The translations under genes were made by a program, and so were the position numbers. A DNA stretch of 64,000 bases, from contig NZ_LMFC01000002.1 of the NCBI RefSeq assembly GCF_001426705.1, positions 1,015,905 to 1,079,904 on the forward strand, in the 5' to 3' direction. The notes under the pieces were generated by a model. The model was not told the origin of the DNA. It worked only from the letters and a program-made list of their open reading frames with translations, and searched no databases. The DNA comes from Cellulomonas sp. Root485 (GTDB lineage Bacteria > Actinomycetota > Actinomycetes > Actinomycetales > Cellulomonadaceae). Shown one piece after another: positions 43,605-52,065 of this stretch (within the stretch, counting starts at the first letter, position 1; the number at the start of each line of letters is the position of its first letter).

Positions 43605-44528
43605 ATGACACTGCATGACGTGCTGGTGGTCGGCGAAGCCCTGATCGACCTCCTCGACGACGGCATGACCATCCGCGAGCGCGTCGGCGGGAGCGCCGGC
43701 AACGTGGCCGTCGGACTGGCGAGGCTCGGGCGGGACGTCGTGCTGCACACGGACCTCGGGCACGACGAGCGCGGCGAGGAGATCGCGGCGTACCTGTCCG
43801 ACGAGGGCGTCCAGCTGTCCGGGTCGTCGTTCGGCGCGGCCGCCTCGTCCGTCCAGCGGGCGGTCGTCCGGTTCGACGGCTCGGCGTCGCACGACTTCCG
43901 GGTCCACTGGGCGCCCTCGCCCGACCCGGGGACCTTCGACGCCCGGTGCGTCCACGCGGGGTCGCTCGCGGCCTACGTGGAGCCGGGCGCGGGCACGGTC
44001 CTCGACCTCGTGGAGCAGGCGCACGGCCGGTCCCTGGTGACCTTCGACGCGAAGGTCGAGCCCGCTCTCGTCACGTCGCGGGAGGCGGCCGTCCGTCGGA
44101 CCGACGACTTCGTGCAGCTCGCCGGGATCGTCAAGACGAGCGAGGCCGACCTGGCCTTCCTCCACCCGGACGTCCCCGCGGTCGACGTGCTGCGCGACTG
44201 GGTGGCCCGCGGTCCGGACCTCGTGGTCCTGACCCGTGGGGCGCGCGGCGCGACGGCGGTCACCGCGCGGGGCATCGTCGACGTGCCCGCCGTCCCCGTC
44301 CTGTACGCGGACGAGGTGGGCGGGGCCGGCGACGCCTTCATGTCGAGCCTCATCGACACCGCGCTGAGCTGGGACGCGGACGTGAGCATGCGCTGGCTGC
44401 GCTCGGGCGCCCCGGTGGTGGAGCAGGTGCTGATCCGCTCGGTGCGTGCCGCGGCGCTGACCATCGCTCGGCTGGGAGCGGTGCCACCGACCGCGGCGGA
44501 GCTCGCGGTCGCCCCGACCAGCGCCTGA
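43605..44528 (+). CDS. PfkB-family carbohydrate kinase (fructokinase-like)
   Basis: This 307-residue ribokinase-family sugar kinase opens with VLVVGEALIDLLDD. It contains RVGGSAGNVAVGLARLGRDV (substrate-binding GG motif) and the C-terminal anion-hole/catalytic signature YADEVGGAGDAFMSSLID, in which the Asp of GAGD is the base. KTSEADLAFLHPD is the typical KXN-like region. The pattern is closest to fructokinases, but sugar specificity is not readable. GAGGAA lies just before the ATG. It stands alone, without a transporter, between the ars unit and a TetR-ABC operon. Confidence 0.88.
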   Translation: MTLHDVLVVGEALIDLLDDGMTIRERVGGSAGNVAVGLARLGRDVVLHTDLGHDERGEEIAAYLSDEGVQLSGSSFGAAASSVQRAVVRFDGSASHDFRVHWAPSPDPGTFDARCVHAGSLAAYVEPGAGTVLDLVEQAHGRSLVTFDAKVEPALVTSREAAVRRTDDFVQLAGIVKTSEADLAFLHPDVPAVDVLRDWVARGPDLVVLTRGARGATAVTARGIVDVPAVPVLYADEVGGAGDAFMSSLIDTALSWDADVSMRWLRSGAPVVEQVLIRSVRAAALTIARLGAVPPTAAELAVAPTSA

Positions 44529-44555
44529 GGTCTCGTCAGCAGTCGACGAGCGCCC

Positions 44556-44591
44556 TGGACCGGCGGAAAGTTAGTGACTAACATTTCCGGG
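44556..44591 (+). promoter_or_regulatory. Promoter and operator of the TetR-ABC operon
   Basis: TGGACC (44556-44561), a 17-bp spacer and TAACAT (44579-44584) form a promoter whose -10 ends 7 nt before the GTG start. A perfect 13-bp palindrome GTTAGTGACTAAC (44570-44582) overlaps the -10, the expected position for autorepression by the TetR protein encoded next. Confidence 0.6.
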
Positions 44592-45170
44592 GTGAGCATG
44601 AGCCCGCCGGTGGTCGGCGTCGGCACGAAGTCGGGACGTACCCGCGCCCGTCTGCTCGCCAGCGCCTTCGAGCTGTTCGGCGAGCAGGGGTACGACCAGA
44701 CCACCGTTGCTCAGGTCGCGCAGCGCGCGGGCGTGACGGAGATGACCTTCTACCGGCACTTCCGCAGCAAGGCCCAGCTCGTGGTCGACGATCCTTACGA
44801 CCCGCTGATCGCTGCGGCGATCAGCTCCCAGCCCCGGGAGCTCCCCCCGATCGTCCGGGCGGCACGGGGCGTCCGGGCTGCATGGGAGGGGCAGCCGCTG
44901 GATGACGACGACACCCTCAAAGCACGCATCGCGCTGGCCGGCGCGACGCCGAGCCTGCTTCCGGCGATCCGCGCGGGTACCGCCGCGACCGAGGAGGCCA
45001 TCGCCGAACAGCTGGTGGCCGGCGGCACGTCGCCGCACGACGCCGCCGTCTGCGCCGCCGCTGTCATGGGTGCCCTCATGACCGCGCTGCTCGACTGGCC
45101 ACGGCGGGAAGGCGTCACCCTCGGCGGCGCCATCCTGCGGGCCCTCGACCTTGTGGAGCACGGACGATGA
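44592..45170 (+). CDS. TetR-family regulator of the adjacent ABC exporter
   Basis: This 192-residue regulator has an N-terminal TetR helix-turn-helix (about 15-60: RARLLASAFELFGEQGYDQTTVAQVAQRAGVTEMTFYRHFRSKAQL) and a variable ligand domain. The GTG at 44592 is preferred over the GTG at 44574, which lies inside the operator, because TAACAT ends 7 nt before it (leaderless). The stop overlaps the ATG of the ATPase gene (ATGA), so the three genes form one operon. The ligand is unknown. Confidence 0.9.
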   Translation: MSMSPPVVGVGTKSGRTRARLLASAFELFGEQGYDQTTVAQVAQRAGVTEMTFYRHFRSKAQLVVDDPYDPLIAAAISSQPRELPPIVRAARGVRAAWEGQPLDDDDTLKARIALAGATPSLLPAIRAGTAATEEAIAEQLVAGGTSPHDAAVCAAAVMGALMTALLDWPRREGVTLGGAILRALDLVEHGR

Positions 45171-45886
45171 CAGACACGCTCTTGCAGCTGGCGGGCGTCG
45201 CCTACACCTACCGAGGCGGTGCCGGTGTCCATGACGTCGACCTCGAGGTCCGTGCGGGCGAGGTGCACGCGCTCGTGGGTCTCAACGGCGCAGGGAAGTC
45301 GACCCTGATGAAGCTCGTGCTCGGCATGCTCCGGCCCCAGCGAGGCACGGTCGAGGTCCTCGGCGAGGAGGTCGGCGACGCGGGCCGCGAGGTGTGGGGA
45401 GCCGTCGGCGCGCTCGTCGAGCACCCGCTGGCGTACGGCGAGCTCGACGCGGCGACGAACCTCGCCCTGGCGGCCCGCCTGCACGGAGTGGCAGCGCGTG
45501 ACGTCGCAGGGACGGTCGACGCGGTGCTGGACGAGCTCGACCTCGCGACGTACGCGGGAGTCCTGGTGCGCCGGTTGTCGGCGGGCAACGCACAGCGGGT
45601 CGGACTGGCCGCCGCGCTCGCCCATCGCCCCCGGCTGCTGGTGCTCGACGAACCCACGACCGCGCTCGACCCGGCCGGGATCATCACGCTGCGTGAGGCG
45701 CTGCTCCGCCGTGCCGCTGCGGGAGCAGGCGTCCTCGTCTCCAGCCACCATCTGGACGAGGTCGCTCGCATCGCCGACCGGATCTCGGTCATCGCCGAGG
45801 GTCGGATGATCGGCTCGCTGGACCCGGGTGGCGTCGACATCGAGCGTGCATTCTTCGCCAAGGTGCACGAGGCGGTGACCCGGTGA
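45167..45886 (+). CDS. ABC transporter ATP-binding protein
   Basis: This 239-residue ATPase has Walker A GLNGAGKSTL, signature RLSAGNAQRVGLAAALA (LSAGN in place of the common LSGGQ), Walker B LLVLDEPTTALDP and the H-loop SSHHLDE. It is of the DrrA/CcmA class that powers small two-subunit exporters. It overlaps both its neighbours by 4 nt, TetR upstream and permease downstream. Confidence 0.92.
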   Translation: MTDTLLQLAGVAYTYRGGAGVHDVDLEVRAGEVHALVGLNGAGKSTLMKLVLGMLRPQRGTVEVLGEEVGDAGREVWGAVGALVEHPLAYGELDAATNLALAARLHGVAARDVAGTVDAVLDELDLATYAGVLVRRLSAGNAQRVGLAAALAHRPRLLVLDEPTTALDPAGIITLREALLRRAAAGAGVLVSSHHLDEVARIADRISVIAEGRMIGSLDPGGVDIERAFFAKVHEAVTR

Positions 45887-46659
45887 ACGGCTTCCGGACG
45901 GCCATGGTCGTCGAGGCGCGCAAGGCGACGGCATCGTCGACGTTGCGCGCGACCGGGGTGCTTCTCGCGCTCGGGGTGCCGGCGATCGTCGCGGCGATCC
46001 TGGCGGCGGCGCACGGTGGCGGTACACCGCAGGCGCGTGCGCAGATGCTCGCCAAGCTGGGCCCGGAGATCGCCAAGGCCGACTGGCATGCCCTGGTCCT
46101 CGCGTCCACCCAGGTCACGGCCGCTGCGTCGGTGTTCGCGTTCGGGCTCGGAGCAGCGTGGCTCGTCGGCCGCGAGTTCGCCGACGGCACAGCCCCGGCC
46201 CTCTTCGGGCTCCCCGTGAGCCGCCCGGCGATCGCCGCGGCCAAGCTCGTCGTGCACCTGTGCTGGGCCGTCATCGTCTCGTCGGTCCTGGCCGTGACCC
46301 TCGCTCTGGTGGGGCTGGCCTTCGGGCTCGGTGTGCCCGGAGCGGAGGTGGTCGCCGGTCTCGTCCGGATCGTCGTGCTCGGCACGCTCTCCGCTCTCAT
46401 CGCGCTCGCGGCCACGGTCGCGGCGACGCTCGGCCGTGGCATCCTGCCCGGCGTCGCCGTCGCGGCCGTGACCATCGTCGTCGCACAGATCACGGTGTTC
46501 ACGGGCGCGACGGCGTGGGTCCCGCTCGCTGCTCCTGCCCTGTGGGCCATGGATCCCGGTGCGGTGTCCGCCGGCCCCTTGACCCTCGTGGTGGCCTTCG
46601 GTGCGGCGTGCGCCGCCCTGACCATCGCCCTGTGGGACCGGCTGCAGCTCGTGCGATGA
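45883..46659 (+). CDS. ABC-2 type transporter permease
   Basis: This 258-residue membrane protein has about six hydrophobic helices, and GREFADGTAPALFGLPVSRPAIAAAKLV is the conserved region after helix 2 in ABC-2 permeases. It pairs with the ATPase just upstream (GTGA overlap). The cargo is unknown; such systems often expel antibiotics or lipids. It is the last gene of the TetR operon and converges on a second ABC exporter 74 bp away with no strong terminator between. Confidence 0.88.
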   Translation: MNGFRTAMVVEARKATASSTLRATGVLLALGVPAIVAAILAAAHGGGTPQARAQMLAKLGPEIAKADWHALVLASTQVTAAASVFAFGLGAAWLVGREFADGTAPALFGLPVSRPAIAAAKLVVHLCWAVIVSSVLAVTLALVGLAFGLGVPGAEVVAGLVRIVVLGTLSALIALAATVAATLGRGILPGVAVAAVTIVVAQITVFTGATAWVPLAAPALWAMDPGAVSAGPLTLVVAFGAACAALTIALWDRLQLVR

Positions 46660-46733
46660 CAGGCTGCGGTCACGGTCGCGTCACCCCCGTCGTCGGCCCA
46701 GGCGGAGGCGGAGACCCGCGGAGGGGACAGGTG

Positions 46734-48383
46734 TCACCCCGGCTGCACGTCGCGACGGCTGAAGCGGTCGATCCCCGTCCAGACGAGCGCGCAGGCGAGG
46801 AAGGTCAGTACCGCCACCGGGGTCCACGACATCGGCTCGAGCGGCAGGTAGGGCACGGCCGAGAACGGCAACCCGTCGAGCAGCCACTGCGGCAGGCCGA
46901 ACACGTCGCCGAGCATCGCGGCGAACCACATGGCCGCGAGGAGCCCCCAGGTCAGGGGAACAGCGAGGCGCGGCAGCCAGCCGAAGAGCGCCACCGCGAC
47001 GCCGACCAGCACCATGACCGCCGGCCAGTACACGAGCGCGGCTCCGGCCATCGTCGCCGCCTGCGACGAGTCGCCGACCACCGAGCCGTAGACCGCGCCG
47101 AGCAGGCCACCGCCGACGAGCAGCAGCACGGCCGAGCCGACGACGGGGATCGCGAGCCGCTGCAGCGTCCAGCTGGTTCGGGACACCGCCCCGGCGAGCT
47201 GTGGCTCGATGATCCCGCTCGCCTCCTCGGTGCGCAGGGAGACGGCCTGCTGCGTCGCGAAGATCGCGGTGACCAGCGCGATCATCCCGGCCAGAAGCGC
47301 GAGCAGCGCCTGGACGCCCGAGCCGCGCAGCAGGTCGTCCGCACCGCCGCCGGCGTCGTCGAGCAGGGTGGTCATCGCGTCGATGATCGAGCCGAACAGC
47401 AGGCCCGCGAGCACGACGGCGATGGACCAGCCGAGGATCGGACCGCGCTGCAGGCGCAGACCGAGCCCGAGCGGCGACGCGAGTCGTTGCGGCGCGCCGG
47501 CCGGTCCGGGGCGTTCCGCGCGCAGCCCGGCACCGTGGTCGCGCGTCGACTCGATCCGGGTGGCCACGGCCAGGAGGACACCGGCGAGCACGAGGAGCAG
47601 CACGAACGGCCACCACCGGTTGCCGGCGTACGGCTGCATGTACTCGCCCCAGCCGATCGGCGACGCCCACGTCAGCGCCCCGCTACCGAGGTCGCCGATC
47701 ATCCGCACGACGTAGAAGCCGATGATCACCGCCGACGCGAGCGCGTTGGCGCCCCGTGACGTGGACGCCACCTGGCCGGCGACCGCACCGACGCCGAGCC
47801 CGAACAGGCCGACTCCGGCCACGGAGGCGCCGAGGACGAACGACCCCGCGACGCCGGTCCCCGCCGGATCGAGCCCGTTCGCCGCGGAGAGCGCGGCGAT
47901 GCCGAGCCCGACGGCTACGCAGAGCAGTCCCTGGACCAGCCACGACGCGGCGGAGTACGCGTGCACGCCCAGCATCCGCGAGCGCAGCAGCTCGGTGCGG
48001 CCCACCTCCTCGTCGGCCCGGCCGTTCCTGGTGACGAGGAAGGCGACCCCGATCGCCAGGCTCAGGGCGATGGTCATCCAGCCCTTCGTCCAGACCGCCC
48101 CGCCGAGCGTGTCCGCCGCAGCCGACAGCCCGGTCAGCGCCCGGATGCCGGGGGTGTCGGACAGTGCGGCGAAGTCGTCGAGCGACTGCTGGGTGGGGAA
48201 CAGCTCCTTGTAGTACGTCGCGATGTAGGCGAACATCCCGACGAGCACGACGAACCACACGGCCAGTCGCACGCGGTTGCGACGCACGACGAACCGCACC
48301 ATCGGTCCCGTCCCGGCGAGCGTGGACGCGACGTGCTGGGGTGTGGCGGGTGCCGCCTCGGAGGCTCGGACGGTGGCAGTCAT
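46734..48383 (-). CDS. Large ABC exporter permease (polyketide/antibiotic-type)
   Basis: This 549-residue protein has about 12 helices in two homologous halves, a fused ABC-2 permease as in exporters annotated for polyketide antibiotics. GRADEEVGRTELLRSRMLGV and RTEEASGIIEPQLAGAVSR are the repeated cytoplasmic motifs of the halves. The ATG at 48383 overlaps the ATPase stop (ATGA). The frame remains open upstream over the ATPase gene, but that is antiparallel-free shadow coding. The cargo is unknown; regulation is presumably by the TetR protein upstream. Confidence 0.88.
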   Translation of the reverse strand: MTATVRASEAAPATPQHVASTLAGTGPMVRFVVRRNRVRLAVWFVVLVGMFAYIATYYKELFPTQQSLDDFAALSDTPGIRALTGLSAAADTLGGAVWTKGWMTIALSLAIGVAFLVTRNGRADEEVGRTELLRSRMLGVHAYSAASWLVQGLLCVAVGLGIAALSAANGLDPAGTGVAGSFVLGASVAGVGLFGLGVGAVAGQVASTSRGANALASAVIIGFYVVRMIGDLGSGALTWASPIGWGEYMQPYAGNRWWPFVLLLVLAGVLLAVATRIESTRDHGAGLRAERPGPAGAPQRLASPLGLGLRLQRGPILGWSIAVVLAGLLFGSIIDAMTTLLDDAGGGADDLLRGSGVQALLALLAGMIALVTAIFATQQAVSLRTEEASGIIEPQLAGAVSRTSWTLQRLAIPVVGSAVLLLVGGGLLGAVYGSVVGDSSQAATMAGAALVYWPAVMVLVGVAVALFGWLPRLAVPLTWGLLAAMWFAAMLGDVFGLPQWLLDGLPFSAVPYLPLEPMSWTPVAVLTFLACALVWTGIDRFSRRDVQPG

Positions 48384-49303
48384 CTCTGGCTCCCGCCGGA
48401 GAGCGCCGCGAGCTCGTCGCCGTAGTGGCGCAGGAACAGGGCCTCGAGCGACGGCGGGTTGGCCTCGAGGATGCGAGGGTGGAGCGCGGCGACGGCGGAG
48501 AGCACGTGCGGCAGCTCGGCGTCGTCGACGGCGAACGTCACCCGACCGTCGACCACCGTCAGGTCGTGCACGCCCGCCAGGGTCGCGAGCCCGTCGGTCC
48601 CGCCGTCGAGCACGGTGGTCACCTGCGTGCGCGTGAGGTGGCGGAGCTCGGCGATCGTGCCGGACTCGACGGTCACGCCGTCGCGGATGATCGTCACCCG
48701 GTCCGCCAGCCTCTCGACCTCGGAGAAGATGTGGCTGGACAGCAGGACGGAGCGCCCGTCGGCCTTCACCTCGCGGATCGACTCGGTGAACGCCGCTTCC
48801 ATGAGCGGGTCCAGCCCGCTGGTCGGCTCGTCGAGCAGCAGCAGCTCCGCGTCGGAGGCCAGTGCCGCGACGAGGGCGACCTTCTGCCGGTTGCCCTTCG
48901 AGTAGGTCCGGGCCTTCTTGGTGGGGTCGAGCTCGAACCGGTCCAGCATCGCCTTCTTGCGCGCCGGGTCGAGCGGACCCGACAGCCGGCACAGGATGTC
49001 GATGGCCTGCCCGCCGGTGAGGTTCGGCCAGAGGGTGACGTCCCCGGGGACGTAGGCGATCCGCCGGTGCAGGGCGACCGCATCGGTCCACGGGTCGCCG
49101 CCGAGCAGGGTCGCGCGCCCACCGTCGGACCGGAGCAGGCCGAGCAGGATCCGGATCGTGGTGGTCTTGCCGGACCCGTTCGGCCCGAGGAACCCGGTCA
49201 CCTGGCCGGTGGGGACCGCCAGGTCGAGCCCTCGCAGCGCGTGCACGGTCCCGAAGCTCTTCTCGAGGCCCTCGACCTGCAGGGCCATGGCGTTGCTGGA
49301 CAT
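48380..49303 (-). CDS. ABC exporter ATP-binding protein
   Basis: This 307-residue ATPase has Walker A GPNGSGKTTT, signature YSKGNRQKVALVAALA, Walker B LLLLDEPTSGLDP and H-loop SSHIFSE. A C-terminal domain of about 90 residues is typical of DrrA-like drug-export ATPases. GAAGGA lies 6 nt before the ATG. It is coupled to the permease downstream and lies 58 bp after the TetR gene. Confidence 0.92.
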   Translation of the reverse strand: MSSNAMALQVEGLEKSFGTVHALRGLDLAVPTGQVTGFLGPNGSGKTTTIRILLGLLRSDGGRATLLGGDPWTDAVALHRRIAYVPGDVTLWPNLTGGQAIDILCRLSGPLDPARKKAMLDRFELDPTKKARTYSKGNRQKVALVAALASDAELLLLDEPTSGLDPLMEAAFTESIREVKADGRSVLLSSHIFSEVERLADRVTIIRDGVTVESGTIAELRHLTRTQVTTVLDGGTDGLATLAGVHDLTVVDGRVTFAVDDAELPHVLSAVAALHPRILEANPPSLEALFLRHYGDELAALSGGSQR

Positions 49304-49361
49304 GCCTGTTCCTTCGATTCATTGCCGGGGAGGGGTTGGTGGAGGGCTGGGACACCTGCTG

Positions 49362-50012
49362 CTACCGCGGCGGGTCCCCGACGTAGAGGAGGTAGTCGTC
49401 GAGCATCCGCCGGGTGGTGAGGATGCCCTCCGTGAACAGCTCGAGCGTCGGCAGGATCTGGTCCCGTTGCCCGTCCCGGACCGACATGACGAACTCCTCC
49501 GGTGTCGCTCCGGGCGACGTGAGGAACTGGATGAGCAGCGCGCCCATGGTCTGGTAGGTGAGGTACCGCAGGCGTGCCTCCTCGTCGCGCGACGGGCGCA
49601 CGACACCGGTCTCGACGCCCGCCCGCATGACCTCCCGCACGCCGTCGATGAGGTGCTCGAGGAACTCCTGCGCGGGCTTCCCGCCGGCGTGGATCGCGCG
49701 CAGCAGGTACACGACCAGCGGTGCGGCCGTGCTGGGCCCGGTCAGGTTCTGCAGGAGGTAGGCGCTGGGGTCGGCGAGGCTGCTGGTCTTCAGCTCCTGG
49801 TAGTGGCGCAGCACCTCGGAGTCGCACTCCGCGCGCAGGGCCGTCTTCGAGCCGAAGTGGTGGGTGATCAACCCCGGGGAGACGCCTGCGCGTCGGGCGA
49901 TGGTCCGGAACGAGGCGTCGAAGCCCTCGTCGGCGAAGCAGGCGATGGCTGCGTCCCGGATCCTGGCCCGCGCAGTCAGGTCGGACGCCCGGACCGACCG
50001 GGCTGTATGCAT
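49362..50012 (-). CDS. TetR-family regulator
   Basis: This 216-residue regulator has an N-terminal helix-turn-helix (about 12-55: RDAAIACFADEGFDASFRTIARRAGVSPGLITHHFGSKTAL). The start is the ATG at 50012, because the promoter TTGCTT-17 bp-TAGCGT ends 7 nt before it; the in-frame extension to 50072 would run through that promoter. It heads a minus-strand operon with the ABC exporter and is divergent from kdp. The ligand is unknown. Confidence 0.9.
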   Translation of the reverse strand: MHTARSVRASDLTARARIRDAAIACFADEGFDASFRTIARRAGVSPGLITHHFGSKTALRAECDSEVLRHYQELKTSSLADPSAYLLQNLTGPSTAAPLVVYLLRAIHAGGKPAQEFLEHLIDGVREVMRAGVETGVVRPSRDEEARLRYLTYQTMGALLIQFLTSPGATPEEFVMSVRDGQRDQILPTLELFTEGILTTRRMLDDYLLYVGDPPR

Positions 50013-50019
50013 GACCAAG

Positions 50020-50048
50020 ACGCTATACACGTGACCAGCGGAAAGCAA
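50020..50048 (-). promoter_or_regulatory. Leaderless promoter of the TetR gene
   Basis: On the minus strand, -35 TTGCTT (50048-50043), a 17-bp spacer and -10 TAGCGT (50025-50020) are followed by 7 nt and the ATG. The -35 and spacing make this the clearest promoter in the window. Confidence 0.7.
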
Positions 50049-50097
50049 GGGGGAGCCGACGCGGGGCGACAACGTTGCGCTAAGACCTCGGGCAGGT

Positions 50098-50115
50098 CCG
50101 TCAAGGTTCCGTCAA
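50098..50115 (+). promoter_or_regulatory. Direct repeat CCGTCAA, candidate KdpE site
   Basis: CCGTCAA occurs at 50098-50104 and again at 50109-50115, an 11-bp period typical of OmpR-family response regulators such as KdpE. It lies 117-134 bp upstream of the first small kdp gene. Confidence 0.45.
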
Positions 50116-50231
50116 CACGGCCTCCCGCCGCCTGTCGCGAGGCGTAGACCTGCGGTTGCGGCCCTGGTGAGAGGGCCGCCGGCGGCTCCGAGAAGGCGCC
50201 CCCGACCGTCGTCGAAAGCACTGTGAGACCC

Positions 50232-50315
50232 ATGGCCGACCTGGCCTTCCTCGCGCTGACCGTGGCCTTCTTCGCCACCGTCGCGCTGCTCGCCCGGCGG
50301 GCGGACCGGACATGA
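50232..50315 (+). CDS. 27-aa membrane micropeptide at the head of the kdp operon
   Basis: An ATG-to-TGA frame encodes 27 residues, [20 protein letters not shown] then ARRADRT: one transmembrane helix with a basic cytoplasmic end. Its stop overlaps the kdpF start (ATGA), as for the other genes of the operon, so it is probably translated. I recall similar short hydrophobic peptides annotated before kdpF in other bacteria, but I cannot verify this here. It could be an accessory subunit of the pump or a leader peptide. The ribosome site is weak. Confidence 0.6.
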   Translation: MADLAFLALTVAFFATVALLARRADRT

Positions 50316-50404
50316 GCGGGCTCGACATCGCGGGCCTGGCCGTGGCCGGCGCGCTCCTCGTGTACCTGGTGGTCCAGCTGCTGCGTTCGGACAAGGTCCG
50401 ATGA
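50312..50404 (+). CDS. kdpF: Potassium-transporting ATPase small subunit KdpF
   Basis: This 30-residue single-helix protein ([20 protein letters not shown], then a short basic tail ending SDKVR) matches KdpF in size, hydrophobicity and the ALLVYLV core. KdpF stabilises the KdpFABC complex and lies between KdpA and KdpB helices. The start overlaps the preceding micropeptide stop, and its stop overlaps the kdpA ATG. Confidence 0.88.
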   Translation: MSGLDIAGLAVAGALLVYLVVQLLRSDKVR

Positions 50405-52065
50405 GCGCCGAGTGGACGGCGATCGGTCAGATCGGGATCGTCGTCCTGGTCCTCGCCGTCGCGCACCGGCCTCTCGGTGACTACATGTTCCGGGTCCTGA
50501 CCTCGCCGAAGCATCTCGCGGTGGAGCGGGTCGGGTACCGGGTCATGCGGGTCGACCCGGACGCCGAGCAGCGCTGGAGCACCTACCTGCTGTCCCTGCT
50601 CGGCTTCTCGCTGGCATCCGTCCTGGTCCTGTTCGGCCTCGGCCGGCTGCAGGACAGGCTGCCGCTCGACCTCGGCATGGCACCGCTCGACCCGGCCGGT
50701 GCGTGGAACACCGCCGTCTCGTTCGTGACCAACACCAACTGGCAGTGGTACTCGGGGGAGGCGGCTGCGGGCCACCTGTTCCAGATGGCCGGCCTCGCGG
50801 TGCAGAACTTCGTCTCCGCCGCGGTCGGGATCTCCGTCCTCGCCGCGCTGGCCCGCGGGTTCGCGCGGCACGGGACGGACTCCCGCGTCGGCAACTTCTG
50901 GGCGGACCTCGTCCGGGTGACCGTCCGGGTGCTGCTGCCGCTCGCGTTCGCCGCGGCCCTCGTGCTCGTCGCCGGCGGCGTGATCCAGAACCTGAGCGCG
51001 CACACCGAGATCACGACGCTGGCCGGCGGCACGCAGTCCGTGCTCGGCGGCCCGGTCGCCTCGCAGGAGGCCATCAAGGAGCTGGGCACCAACGGCGGCG
51101 GGTTCTTCAACGCCAACTCCGCGCACCCGTTCGAGAACCCGACCCCGTGGACCAACGCGCTCGAGGTCGTCCTGCTGCTGCTCATCCCGTTCAGCCTGCC
51201 CCGCACGTTCGGCCGGATGGTCGGCGACCGTCGCCAGGGCTGGGCGATCCTGGCCGCGATGGCGACCCTGTGGGTCGCCGCCGTCGGCCTGCTCACCTGG
51301 GCCGAGCTGGCCGGGCCCGGGCTGGTCCCCGCGGCGGCCGGAGGCGCGATGGAGGGCAAGGAGGTCCGCTTCGGCGAGGCCGCGTCCGCGCTGTTCGCCG
51401 CGTCCACGACCATGACCTCGACCGGCGCGGTGAACTCGATGCACGACTCGCTGACCGCGCAGGGCGGCGGGGTCGCGCTCGTCGGGATGCTGCTCGGCGA
51501 GGTGTCGCCCGGCGGCGTCGGCAGCGGCCTGTACGGGATGGTCGTGCTGATCGTCGTCGCGGTGTTCCTCGCCGGACTCATGGTCGGGCGGACGCCCGAG
51601 TACCTGGGCAAGAAGATCGGCCGGCAGGAGATCACGCTCGTCGCGCTGTACATCCTGACGATGCCTGCGGTCGTGCTGATCGGCGCCGCGATCGCCGTAT
51701 CCGTGCCCGCGGGCCTGGCCGGTCAGCTGCAGGGCGGGCCGCACGGCCTGTCCGAGATCGTCTACGCGTTCGCCTCGGCGGGGAACAACAACGGCTCGGC
51801 CTTCGCCGGGCTGTCCGTCGGCACGCCGTTCTACAACACCCTGCTCGGGCTCGCGATGCTCGTCGGCCGGTTCGTGCCGATCGCGCTCGTGCTGGCGCTG
51901 GCCGGCCGGTTCGCCAGCCAGCGGAAGGTGCCTGAGGGCGCGGGCACCCTGCCGACCCACACGCCGCTGTTCGTCGGCCTCCTGGTGACCGTGACCCTCG
52001 TGGTCGTCGGCCTCACGTTCGTCCCCGTCCTGTCCCTCGGTCCCGTCGTGGAGTCCCTGTCATGA
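50401..52065 (+). CDS. kdpA: Potassium-transporting ATPase channel-like subunit KdpA
   Basis: This 554-residue polytopic membrane protein forms the K+ selectivity pathway of the Kdp pump. Its four filter-like loops are recognisable: [52 protein letters not shown], and [13 protein letters not shown]. The ATG at 50401 overlaps the kdpF stop, and its stop overlaps the kdpB start. Confidence 0.97.
   Translation: MSAEWTAIGQIGIVVLVLAVAHRPLGDYMFRVLTSPKHLAVERVGYRVMRVDPDAEQRWSTYLLSLLGFSLASVLVLFGLGRLQDRLPLDLGMAPLDPAGAWNTAVSFVTNTNWQWYSGEAAAGHLFQMAGLAVQNFVSAAVGISVLAALARGFARHGTDSRVGNFWADLVRVTVRVLLPLAFAAALVLVAGGVIQNLSAHTEITTLAGGTQSVLGGPVASQEAIKELGTNGGGFFNANSAHPFENPTPWTNALEVVLLLLIPFSLPRTFGRMVGDRRQGWAILAAMATLWVAAVGLLTWAELAGPGLVPAAAGGAMEGKEVRFGEAASALFAASTTMTSTGAVNSMHDSLTAQGGGVALVGMLLGEVSPGGVGSGLYGMVVLIVVAVFLAGLMVGRTPEYLGKKIGRQEITLVALYILTMPAVVLIGAAIAVSVPAGLAGQLQGGPHGLSEIVYAFASAGNNNGSAFAGLSVGTPFYNTLLGLAMLVGRFVPIALVLALAGRFASQRKVPEGAGTLPTHTPLFVGLLVTVTLVVVGLTFVPVLSLGPVVESLS

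Noticed and set aside
44592-49303. Two ABC exporters as one duplicated system
   Set aside because: The ATPases and permeases differ in length, signature motif and permease architecture (6 versus 12 helices); they are separate convergent operons.
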